NCBI GenBank assembly: GCA_024277555.1 | Contig: JAJRUY010000048.1 | Span: forward strand, 1 to 5,734 | DNA from: Gammaproteobacteria bacterium | Lineage (GTDB): Bacteria > Pseudomonadota > Gammaproteobacteria > Chromatiales > Chromatiaceae | DNA length: 5,734 nucleotides | Reading direction: 5' to 3' | Shown: piece after piece, positions 1 to 5,734 of the stretch | How positions within the stretch are numbered: the stretch's first letter is position 1 | How the letters are laid out: every line of letters starts with the position of its first letter | Program-made: the position numbers and the translations under genes | Notes under the pieces: generated by a model | The model's input: only the letters and a program-made list of their open reading frames with translations | What the model was told of the DNA's origin: nothing | Databases searched by the model: none

Positions 1-717
1 CCGAAACCTGTCTTCAAGCATTTTTTCATTGCTCGCGCCACGCTGATCCGCGGGAAGAAAACGCCGGGATATATACAATTTATCACCATGATTTTTCCCC
101 TTGCGCTGCGCGGCCCGGTTGCCCAGCTGACGGTACAACGCCAGCATTTCTTCCGATATGCTGCGCGAGAGTACCGCTTGCTGAGATGGAAGCAGCAGCT
201 CATCTACTTGCATATCCTGCTCGATAAAAATCAGCTTTTCGCGGGGAATGTCAAGCAGGTCAAGAAACTCCAGCAGATAGCTCGCAGGTCTGGCATCTGG
301 CACATGCAGGTGCATCAGGTATCCATCCACCGGATCGGCCTCCGCCAGCGCCCAGGCCCTGGACAGGCTCTCCAACACGAAGTGACCATAGTGGTTGAAG
401 AACCAGCCGAGATACAGATAACGCCCGGACAAGCGGGGAGCGTTATCCGGCAACGCAACTGTTCCCGGATTACCTGCGGTCAGATCCTTGTTTCTGCGCA
501 GATGTCTGGAAGAGAGAACATATTCTCCCTGGGCGGAATACACACCGCCTTGCGCCTGCTCCGGCCCCAGATAACGGGAAGCCGTAATACAGGCCGATGG
601 AAGCGAAAGCAGCTGTTTTTCCGGCAGCCGGAAATCAGCAATCTCTTTGTGCCAGGGGTGCTCCTGCCATTTCTGTCTGGCAGAGGCGGGAAAAAGCTGG
701 AATCCGGTGTCTGGCAT
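1..717 (-). CDS. Glycosyltransferase family 61 (DUF563) protein, C-terminus cut by window edge
   Basis: Reading the minus strand from the ATG at 717-715 gives 239 uninterrupted codons to base 1 with no stop, so the gene continues beyond the left edge. Two GT61/DUF563 hallmarks are visible. One is NHYGHFVLESLSRAW at about residues 108-122. The other is KLYISRR at about 213-219, followed by RGASNEKML at about 226-234, which matches the family's 'lYISR...R...NE' block. There is no signal peptide or membrane segment, which fits a cytoplasmic enzyme. Family members transfer sugars from nucleotide sugars; bacterial ones usually occur in surface-polysaccharide loci, but donor and acceptor cannot be told here. 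A TAA at 729-727 closes the frame upstream, so the start is ATG 717 or GTG 726. Neither has a clear Shine-Dalgarno. The upstream DNA is a MITE-like element that ends exactly at the ATG, so the native leader may have been lost. The roughly 107 residues before the GHF motif suggest the N-terminus is about complete. Family assignment is from motif recognition, without alignment. Confidence 0.85.
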   Translation of the reverse strand, partial: MPDTGFQLFPASARQKWQEHPWHKEIADFRLPEKQLLSLPSACITASRYLGPEQAQGGVYSAQGEYVLSSRHLRRNKDLTAGNPGTVALPDNAPRLSGRYLYLGWFFNHYGHFVLESLSRAWALAEADPVDGYLMHLHVPDARPASYLLEFLDLLDIPREKLIFIEQDMQVDELLLPSQQAVLSRSISEEMLALYRQLGNRAAQRKGKNHGDKLYISRRFLPADQRGASNEKMLEDRFR

Positions 718-738
718 GAATGGCACTTACTTAAGCAA
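718..738 (+). repeat. Left terminal inverted repeat of the MITE-like element
   Basis: The sequence starts gaatggcacttacttaag. It matches the reverse complement of 841-861 at 19 of 21 positions; the differences are at 729 and 734 (A here, G in the reverse complement of the other end). Its outer edge touches the GT61 ATG (717-715), and it contains the TAA (729-727) that closes the GT61 frame upstream. Confidence 0.75.
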
Positions 739-753
739 AAGATCTCGTTATTT

Positions 754-783
754 GTCATTCCGGCGCAGGCCGGAATCCAGGAT
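754..783 (+). repeat. Inner palindromic unit, left copy
   Basis: This 30-bp unit holds a perfect hairpin: ATTCCGGC (757-764), loop GCAG (765-768), GCCGGAAT (769-776). It is repeated in inverted orientation at 802-831 with 27 of 30 matches. The stem looks like an ATTCC-N10-GGAAT palindrome, reminiscent of the Neisseria dRS3 type (ATTCCC-N8-GGGAAT), but that likeness is only by recollection. Confidence 0.8.
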
Positions 784-801
784 CTCGGGAATTAAGTGGC
801 C

Positions 802-831
802 GTCCTGGATCCCGGCCTGCGCCGGGATGAC
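802..831 (-). repeat. Inner palindromic unit, right copy
   Basis: This is the inverted copy of 754-783. Its hairpin is ATCCCGGC (809-816), loop CTGC (817-820), GCCGGGAT (821-828), again a perfect 8-bp stem. Two of its three differences from the left copy fall on the two partners of one stem pair: 759-774 is T-A on the left, while the matching 826-811 pair is C-G when read in the same orientation. Pairing is therefore preserved. Confidence 0.8.
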
Positions 832-840
832 CATGGTTTA

Positions 841-861
841 TTGCCTAAGCAAGTGCCATTC
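841..861 (-). repeat. Right terminal inverted repeat of the MITE-like element
   Basis: The plus strand begins ttgcctaagcaagtgcca. Its reverse complement matches 718-738 at 19 of 21 positions, and the match stops at 862. Its outer edge lies 10 bp past the stop codon of the lytic transglycosylase (874-872), so that gene was not truncated. Confidence 0.75.
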
Positions 862-871
862 GGAGCTGACA

Positions 872-1483
872 TTAGTTGAATGCCACCATCCCCTGCTGCA
901 TGAAATCCCGAACCTTTTTCACATACAGCCGGGTTTCCTTGAAAGGCGGAATACTACGGCCATATCTCTCCACCGCGCCTTCCCCGGCATTGTAGGCGGC
1001 CGTAACCAGCTCCAGATCATTGCCGAATCTTGCCATGAGAAACTTGAGGTACCGGGTGCCGCCGCTAATATTCTGCGCCGGATCAAATGCATCGCTGACA
1101 TTGAAGCGTTTTGCTGTTGCCGGCATCAGCTGCATCAGCCCCATCGCGCCCTTGGGTGAAACAGCTTTGGAATCATAGGCCGATTCGGCAAGAATCACCG
1201 CATGGATCAGATCAGTATCCAGCCCGGTTTCCCGAGCGGCCTGCATGATTAGCGGCCTGTATTTGCGAATTCTGTCCTTGAGCACCTTCAGCACCGGCGC
1301 CCGCCCGCCGCTGTGTGGTCTGGAATAGCTGAAGCGGAAGCGTTTCACCAGCTTCATCCCCTTGCCGTTGGACGGGATATTCGTCAGCAGCGTACGCCCT
1401 TCTTCATCCTCGAACTTGTACACATCCCCAGCAGCATTGTGCATGAGGAAAAACAGCAATAGGGATACAAGAAAGCAGCGCAT
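872..1483 (-). CDS. Secreted lytic transglycosylase, DUF4124-like N-terminus plus SLT domain
   Basis: This 203-residue enzyme is predicted to cleave the MurNAc-GlcNAc bond of peptidoglycan in the periplasm, leaving 1,6-anhydro-MurNAc ends. Residues 1-19 form a signal peptide: a short positive start, a Leu/Phe core, then NAAG before Asp20. There is no lipobox cysteine. Residues 20-37 (VYKFEDEEGRTLLTNIP) look like a DUF4124 motif. The SLT domain covers about 75-195: the catalytic Glu is E100 in ILAESAYDSKAVSPKGAMG, followed by GLMQLMPATA (115-124), TAAYNAGEGAVERYG (161-175) and IPPFKETRLYVKKV (178-191), all typical of family 1 SLT enzymes. Length is normal for this small class. Its ATG directly follows the ychJ TGA with no strong Shine-Dalgarno, which suggests coupled translation. 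The stop lies 10 bp from the MITE-like element, whose hairpins would form the 3' untranslated region. The specific cellular role (general turnover or a secretion or motility apparatus) cannot be told. Confidence 0.95.
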   Translation of the reverse strand: MRCFLVSLLLFFLMHNAAGDVYKFEDEEGRTLLTNIPSNGKGMKLVKRFRFSYSRPHSGGRAPVLKVLKDRIRKYRPLIMQAARETGLDTDLIHAVILAESAYDSKAVSPKGAMGLMQLMPATAKRFNVSDAFDPAQNISGGTRYLKFLMARFGNDLELVTAAYNAGEGAVERYGRSIPPFKETRLYVKKVRDFMQQGMVAFN

Positions 1484-1486
1484 TCA
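1481..1486 (-). promoter_or_regulatory. Abutting stop/start junction (TGAATG) between ychJ and the transglycosylase
   Basis: On the minus strand the ychJ stop TGA (1486-1484) is followed without a gap by ATG (1483-1481). The preceding bases (AATGTTGTGGTACC) hold only a weak GG-containing Shine-Dalgarno candidate. Terminating ribosomes could restart here, so transglycosylase output probably depends on ychJ translation. The adjacency is seen directly; the coupling is inferred. Confidence 0.55.
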
Positions 1487-1972
1487 GGTACCACAACATT
1501 TTTTGTATTTTTTTCCGCTGCCGCAGGGACAGGGGTCATTGCGCCCCACCTTGGGTGCATCGCGCTTCATGGTTTCCGGCTTTGGCAATTCGCCATCTAC
1601 ATAATACCAGCGCCCGTTTTCCCGGCGGAAGCGGCTGCGCTCATGATGCTGCCTGAGCAGACCGTCTTCCTTGTAGGTGGCAATGAATTCCACCATTCCT
1701 TCCTCGTCTTCTGCCGCGCCATTTTCGGTTGTACGCACCTCCAGGCCCAGCCACTGGGCTTGCTCCGCCCATTTGCGGGTGGCAGCTTCATCCCAGTCGT
1801 GGCGGCTGCCCGGATGCAGGCTTTCTCCCAGGAAGGCGATCTCCCTCTCGATATAGGCGGTATACCGGGCGCGCATGAGGGCTTCTGCGGTTGCCGCCGG
1901 CGCTGCGCCGGACAATACAGGCTCGCAACAGGCTGCGTATTCACGCTCGGAGCCACAAGGACAATTGGACAT
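1484..1972 (-). CDS. ychJ: YchJ/UPF0225 family protein with N- and C-terminal SEC-C zinc motifs
   Basis: This 162-residue protein has the full YchJ layout. The N-terminal SEC-C motif is CPCGSEREYAACC (Cys4, Cys6, Cys15, Cys16). The middle NTF2-like region, about 28-132, includes the family's ALMRARYTAYI near the start and RSRFRRENGRWYYVDGE near its end. The C-terminal SEC-C motif is GRNDPCPCGSGKKYKKCC (Cys148, Cys150, Cys159, Cys160). Each four-cysteine set should bind one zinc ion. No signal peptide is present, so it should be cytoplasmic. The biochemical function of YchJ is unknown; related SEC-C tails in SecA and YecA have been linked to SecB and ribosome contact, which is only a hint here. 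Length is close to the E. coli protein. The ATG at 1972 is supported by the conserved start immediately before the Cys motif and by an upstream AAAGGAAC. It lies 38 bp after hrpA and abuts the transglycosylase gene, so it is probably co-transcribed with both. Confidence 0.95.
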   Translation of the reverse strand: MSNCPCGSEREYAACCEPVLSGAAPAATAEALMRARYTAYIEREIAFLGESLHPGSRHDWDEAATRKWAEQAQWLGLEVRTTENGAAEDEEGMVEFIATYKEDGLLRQHHERSRFRRENGRWYYVDGELPKPETMKRDAPKVGRNDPCPCGSGKKYKKCCGT

Positions 1973-1980
1973 ACAGGTTT

Positions 1981-1988
1981 GTTCCTTT
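1981..1988 (-). promoter_or_regulatory. Ribosome binding site of ychJ
   Basis: The minus strand reads AAAGGAAC, with the AGGA core at 1986-1983 and a 10-base spacing to the ATG at 1972. It lies in the 38-bp gap after hrpA and supports the chosen ychJ start. No terminator hairpin or promoter is visible in that gap. Confidence 0.6.
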
Positions 1989-2010
1989 ATCAGATCACTC
2001 GAAACTGGAA

Positions 2011-5000
2011 TTATAACCCCAATTCCCGCCAGCGTTTGCGGATGCGCTTTGCAGAAACCGGATAAGCGGTTTTCAGTTCCTGGGCAAACAGGGACACCCG
2101 AAGCTCCTCCAGCATCCAGCGAATTTCTTCCAGGCGCGGATCAACCATCCCTTTTTCATTCGCCGCCTGCCAGCGCTGCAGCCAGTCGGCATGCGCAGCC
2201 TGCAGCTCATTCAGGCGTTGCTGGTCGCGTACAGCGCCACCGGACAATTTTTCCAGACGAAAGCCCAGCGCTTTCAGGTAGCGGGGGTATTGCTGCAGTT
2301 GTTGCCAGGGGATTTGTTGCAGAAATCCCTGGTAGACCAGCCTATCCAGTTGCCCCTGCATATCCTGGGTGGAAGCCAGCCAGTTAATCTGGGTGATGCC
2401 GGACAGGAGCTTGCGCTGCTGTTGGTACAGTTGCAGGATTTCTCCGGCCAGCTTGCATACCTCTTGAGCCTGAGCGAAGATTTCCCCGCGGTGCTGCTGC
2501 AAGCGGGCGGCGAAAGCCTCCCCGTCGCGGATATCCGGGCGATCCAGCAAAAAGGTTCTGTCGATGATCAGCGCCAGCAGCTCCGATTCCAGATCCTGCT
2601 TGCCTTTGTTGTGCAGGGCAATGGGAGCCTTGGCGGCTTTGGCATATTGCAAGCGCATCTGTTGCAGCCCCGGCAACTGCTTGCGCAGGGCGCGTATGTC
2701 TTTGGGCATGGCCAGCATCAGCAATCGCCGCAGCCCGGCCCGGTGGGCGCTCCGGGCCTGGGCTTGCACGCCAAGTACATCGATGGCCACGTTGTCACCT
2801 TCATCCACCAGCGCCGGATAAGCCATGAGCCGGATGCCCTGGTTGCCGGTTTCCACCTGTTGCGGCAACTCTCCAAAATCCCAGCGGGTGATGCCCTTGC
2901 GGATCAGCTCATGGCTGTCCTGTCCGGCGGGCGCTGCTTCAATGCTGTCGCCGTACTGCTTTTGCAACGCAAGAAGATCACGGCTGGCGGCCAGTGTCTG
3001 ACCGCCAGCATCGATCACCCGCACCCGCATGCGCAGATAGTCCGGCAGGGCTTCGATATTCCAGGTGTCTTCCGGGATGTGGACGCCACCGGACAACTGC
3101 TTGAGCACCAATCCCAGCGCCTGCACCAGGGGTGTGTCACTGGCTTGCAGCTTGTGCAGCGCCCTGGCGGCATAGTCGGGCACGGGCACAAACTGCTTGC
3201 GCAGGGACTTGGGCAGCCCTTTGATCAGGGTGATGAGTTTTTCTTCCAGCAGGCCGGGCACCAGCCAGTCCAGCCTTCCGGGGCTGATCTGTTTCAGCAC
3301 CGCCACAGGCGCAACCAGGGTTACGCCATCCGCTTCATGGCCAGGTTCGAAATGATATTCCAGGGGCAGGCGCATACCATGAAGTTGCAGTTCTTTGGGG
3401 AACTGCATTTCGGCGCTGGTGTCGGTTTCCCTGGCCAGCACATCTTCCAGCTCCATGTGCAGCAGGCGCGGCTGTTTTTTGCCTTGCTGGCGCAGCCATT
3501 GTTCCAGTTGCGCCTTGCTGTAGATGTCCTCGGGAATGCGCTGGTCGTAGAAAGCATACATGCGCTCCTCATCCACCAGCAGATCCGGCCGCCGGGTGCG
3601 GGCCTCCATGTCCCGCACATAGTCCACCAGCTCCTGGTTGTGCCGCCAGAAGGGAGCGCGGCTGTGGAAATCCCCCTGCACCAGCCCGAAGCGAATAAAT
3701 ATCTCCCGGGATTGCCTGGGATCGATGGGGCCGAAGTTGATGCGCCGCCGCGCCACCAGCACCACGCCGAACAAGGTGATTTTTTCGTATGCGCCCACCT
3801 GGCCGCGCCTGGCCTGCCAGTGCGGCTCGGAATAACTGTGCTTGACCAGATGCCCGGCCAGGGATTCAATCCACTCCGGCTGCACCCGGGCGCACACCCG
3901 GGCATAAAGCTTGGTGGTTTCCACCAGCTCCGCCGCCACCAGCCACTTGGGGCTGTTGCCAAACAGGGCAGATCCGGGGAACAGATGGAACTGGCTGTTG
4001 CGCGCCCCCAGATACCCCTTGCCCTTGCCGGTCTGCTTGAAACCGATATGACTGAGCAGCCCAGACAAGACCGCCCGGTGGATGGTCTCATAGCCGGGAA
4101 ATTCCTGGTTGTCCCGGTAGCCCATGTCGTGCATCTGGGCGCGCAGCTGGCGGTGGATGTCATGCCATTCCAGAATCCGTGTATAGGACAGGAAATACTC
4201 CCGGCACAAGCGCCGGAACTTGCGCTGGGTAAGATGGCGGCGCTTTTCCTCTACAAAATTCCATAACTCCAGATAGCCCAGGAAATCCGACTCTTCGTTA
4301 GCGAACAGGGCATGGGCATCATCCGCCTGCTGGCGCTTGTCCATGGGGCGATCCCTGGGATCCTGCACCGACAAGGCGGCGGCGATCACCAGCATTTCCC
4401 GCAAGGCGTGAGTGTGGGCGGCCTCGAGCAGCATACGGCCAATGCGTGGATCCACGGGCAGACGAGCCAGCTTGCGCCCCAGATTGCTGATCTTGCCCAG
4501 GCCATCCACCGCGCCGATCTCTTCCAGCACCCGGTAGCCATCCTTGATCTGGCGGCTGTCCGGTGGGTCGATGAAGGGGAAACTCTCGATATTGCCAAAC
4601 CCCAGCATTTTCATCTGCAAAATGACCGAGGCCAGATTGGTGCGCTGGATTTCCGGCTGGGTGAATTCTGGCCGGGACAGGTAATCCTCTTCCGTATACA
4701 GGCGGATGCAGATGCCCTCCGCGACCCTGCCGCAGCGACCCTTGCGCTGGTCGGCGCTGGCCCGGGAGATTCGCTCGACGGGCAAACGCTGGATCTTGCT
4801 GCGATGGCTGTAGCGGCTGATGCGGGCAAAGCCGGTGTCAATGACATGGCGGATGCCGGGCACCGTCAGGGAGGTTTCCGCCACATTGGTGGCCAGCACA
4901 ATGCGCCGCTGTCCCGACGGCTTGAAGATGCGCCCCTGATCAGCCGGGCTGAGGCGGGCATACAGCGGCAGCACTTCCGTCGCCTGCAGGCGGTGGCGGT

Positions 5001-5734
5001 GCAGATGCTCTGCGGTTTCGCGGATCTCCCGCTCGCCGGACAGGAACACCAGAACATCTCCCCTGTCCTCTCTGGACAGCTCATCCACCCCATGCAGGAT
5101 GGCCTGCTGGATGCCATCACCCCGCTCTCCACCATCATCATCTTCATCATCAGGAGGGGCATAGCGCACTTCCACCGGCCAGGTGCGGCCGGATACCTCA
5201 ATCATCGGCGCATCATCAAAATGCCGGGAAAACTTGTGCGGGTCAATGGTGGCCGAAGTCACGATCAGTTTCAGATTCCGGCGTTTCTTCAGCAGCTGTT
5301 TCAGATAACCCAGCAGGAAATCAATATTCAGACTGCGCTCATGAGCCTCATCCAGAATGATGGTGTCGTATTCATTCAGAAACTTGTCCTGCTGTATCTC
5401 CGCCAACAACATGCCGTCAGTAAGCAGCTTGATATGGGTGGCGGGGCCGACCCGATCATGAAAACGCACCTTGTAGCCCACTGCCGTGCCCAGCTCGCAA
5501 TCCAGTTCCGAGGAAATGCGGCTGGCCAGGCTGCGCGCCGCGATGCGCCTTGGCTGGGTGTGGGCGATGCGACCAAACACCCCCCGCCCCACATCCAGAC
5601 AGACCTTTGGCAACTGGGTGGACTTGCCCGAACCCGTCTCACCACACAACACGATTACCTGATGCTTGCCGATCAGCTCACGGATTTCATCCAGCCTGGC
5701 GGTGATGGGCAATTCCGGAGGATACTGCGGCAGC
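2011..5734 (-). CDS. hrpA: ATP-dependent RNA helicase HrpA (DEAH/RHA type), N-terminus cut by window edge
   Basis: HrpA is a cytoplasmic 3'-5' RNA helicase linked in E. coli to mRNA processing and to clearing stalled or collided ribosomes. About 1240 residues lie in the window. Numbering from the TTG at 5712, the motifs are: Walker A GETGSGKST (24-32), Ia TQPRRIAARS (52-61), Walker B/DEAH (121-124), III SAT (153-155), IV LVFLSG (221-226), V TNVAETSLTVPGI (275-287) and VI QRKGRCGR (322-329). Next come a helicase-associated helical region (about 375-480), an OB-fold-like region (about 560-650), and a long DUF3418-type C-terminus including LPDYLRMRVRVIDAGG, the mark of full-length HrpA rather than short HrpB-like proteins. 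An acidic stretch, DDEDDDGGERGDG (188-200), sits between motifs III and IV, where E. coli HrpA also has an acidic segment. The frame stays open upstream of 5712 (L-P-Q-Y-P-P-E) with no ATG, so the true start is beyond 5734, perhaps 60-70 residues away. No frameshift is apparent and all catalytic motifs are intact. It is the first in-window gene of the hrpA-ychJ-transglycosylase unit. Confidence 0.98.
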   Translation of the reverse strand, partial: LPQYPPELPITARLDEIRELIGKHQVIVLCGETGSGKSTQLPKVCLDVGRGVFGRIAHTQPRRIAARSLASRISSELDCELGTAVGYKVRFHDRVGPATHIKLLTDGMLLAEIQQDKFLNEYDTIILDEAHERSLNIDFLLGYLKQLLKKRRNLKLIVTSATIDPHKFSRHFDDAPMIEVSGRTWPVEVRYAPPDDEDDDGGERGDGIQQAILHGVDELSREDRGDVLVFLSGEREIRETAEHLHRHRLQATEVLPLYARLSPADQGRIFKPSGQRRIVLATNVAETSLTVPGIRHVIDTGFARISRYSHRSKIQRLPVERISRASADQRKGRCGRVAEGICIRLYTEEDYLSRPEFTQPEIQRTNLASVILQMKMLGFGNIESFPFIDPPDSRQIKDGYRVLEEIGAVDGLGKISNLGRKLARLPVDPRIGRMLLEAAHTHALREMLVIAAALSVQDPRDRPMDKRQQADDAHALFANEESDFLGYLELWNFVEEKRRHLTQRKFRRLCREYFLSYTRILEWHDIHRQLRAQMHDMGYRDNQEFPGYETIHRAVLSGLLSHIGFKQTGKGKGYLGARNSQFHLFPGSALFGNSPKWLVAAELVETTKLYARVCARVQPEWIESLAGHLVKHSYSEPHWQARRGQVGAYEKITLFGVVLVARRRINFGPIDPRQSREIFIRFGLVQGDFHSRAPFWRHNQELVDYVRDMEARTRRPDLLVDEERMYAFYDQRIPEDIYSKAQLEQWLRQQGKKQPRLLHMELEDVLARETDTSAEMQFPKELQLHGMRLPLEYHFEPGHEADGVTLVAPVAVLKQISPGRLDWLVPGLLEEKLITLIKGLPKSLRKQFVPVPDYAARALHKLQASDTPLVQALGLVLKQLSGGVHIPEDTWNIEALPDYLRMRVRVIDAGGQTLAASRDLLALQKQYGDSIEAAPAGQDSHELIRKGITRWDFGELPQQVETGNQGIRLMAYPALVDEGDNVAIDVLGVQAQARSAHRAGLRRLLMLAMPKDIRALRKQLPGLQQMRLQYAKAAKAPIALHNKGKQDLESELLALIIDRTFLLDRPDIRDGEAFAARLQQHRGEIFAQAQEVCKLAGEILQLYQQQRKLLSGITQINWLASTQDMQGQLDRLVYQGFLQQIPWQQLQQYPRYLKALGFRLEKLSGGAVRDQQRLNELQAAHADWLQRWQAANEKGMVDPRLEEIRWMLEELRVSLFAQELKTAYPVSAKRIRKRWRELGL

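Larger units (their letters stand above)
718..861. mobile_element. MITE-like palindromic element (144 bp, non-coding)
   Basis: The element is bounded by imperfect 21-bp terminal inverted repeats (19 of 21 match). Inside is a second, nested inverted pair of 30-bp units (27 of 30 match), each holding a perfect 8-bp-stem hairpin. It contains no credible ORF and fills nearly all of the 154-bp gap between the lytic transglycosylase stop (872) and the GT61 start (717). Size, terminal repeats and lack of coding capacity fit a non-autonomous miniature inverted-repeat transposable element. I see no obvious target-site duplication: the flanks read ...ctggcat on the left and ggagctg... on the right. The inner units resemble the 'gtcattcc...ggaatccag' palindromes scattered through many beta- and gammaproteobacterial genomes (recalled, not searched). 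An alternative is a BIME-like pair of palindromic repeats that by chance has similar outer ends. Read-through RNA could fold either as two hairpins or as one long stem. Confidence 0.6.

Noticed and set aside
480..758. A 92-codon minus-strand ORF overlapping the GT61 start
   Set aside because: It is out of frame with the GT61 gene, Cys/Arg/Pro-rich without a domain, and starts inside the palindromic element.
88..795. A 235-codon plus-strand ORF at the left end
   Set aside because: It is in-register antisense of the GT61 gene, runs into the MITE-like element and shows no family motif. The minus-strand frame carries the conserved GT61 blocks.
754..831. The two hairpins as a rho-independent terminator
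   Set aside because: The stems are stable, but neither is followed by a run of T on either strand in the expected position.
1973..2010. Separate promoter or terminator between hrpA and ychJ
   Set aside because: The 38-bp gap holds a ribosome binding site but no hairpin and no convincing -35/-10 pair.
2191..4266. A 691-codon plus-strand ORF opposite hrpA
   Set aside because: It is exactly codon-in-register with hrpA on the other strand, so its stop codons would need TTA, CTA or TCA in hrpA, which are rare in GC-rich genes. The product is an unstructured-looking mix rich in Gln, Leu, His and Gly with no recognisable domain, while hrpA is unmistakable.
5125..5160. Trinucleotide-like repeat (atc/atg runs) within hrpA as a contingency locus
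   Set aside because: It encodes an acidic Asp/Glu stretch of hrpA, the units are imperfect, and E. coli HrpA also has an acidic segment at this place. It looks like ordinary linker variation.
5710..5712. TTG as the start codon of hrpA
   Set aside because: The frame is open upstream to the window edge, and HrpA proteins have more residues before the Walker A motif than the 23 this start would leave. The true start is outside the window.

Overview
The window reads as an ordinary, moderately GC-rich proteobacterial chromosome segment, most likely from a gammaproteobacterium. The main evidence is the combination of a full-architecture HrpA helicase (DEAH core plus a large DUF3418-type C-terminal region), a YchJ/UPF0225 protein and a DUF4124-plus-SLT lytic transglycosylase. 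All four genes are on the minus strand, so transcription runs from the right edge to the left edge. Both outer genes are cut by the window: hrpA lacks its N-terminus and the leftmost gene lacks its C-terminus.

Right to left: (i) hrpA fills 5734-2011. It encodes an RNA helicase with every DEAH/RHA motif visible. (ii) After a 38-bp gap comes ychJ (1972-1484), a small protein with a zinc-binding SEC-C motif at each end. (iii) Its TGA directly touches the ATG of a secreted lytic transglycosylase (1483-872). These three genes look like one co-oriented transcription unit. (iv) The only sizeable non-coding stretch (718-871, 154 bp) is almost wholly taken up by a 144-bp MITE-like element. It has imperfect 21-bp terminal inverted repeats and two perfect 8-bp-stem hairpins nested inside. 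(v) Directly against the left end of that element starts a glycosyltransferase family 61 (DUF563) gene (717-1, partial). It has no stop codon inside the window, so it is easily missed, but its reading frame is open and carries the family's signature motifs.

Together the genes combine RNA/translation maintenance (HrpA, probably YchJ) with cell-envelope work (periplasmic peptidoglycan cleavage, and surface-glycan synthesis by the GT61 protein). I see no toxin-antitoxin pair, CRISPR array, phage gene, tRNA or rRNA, and no convincing new system. The non-routine part is the small palindromic element: its two internal hairpins differ by a compensatory base-pair change, and one end lies exactly at the start codon of the GT61 gene.
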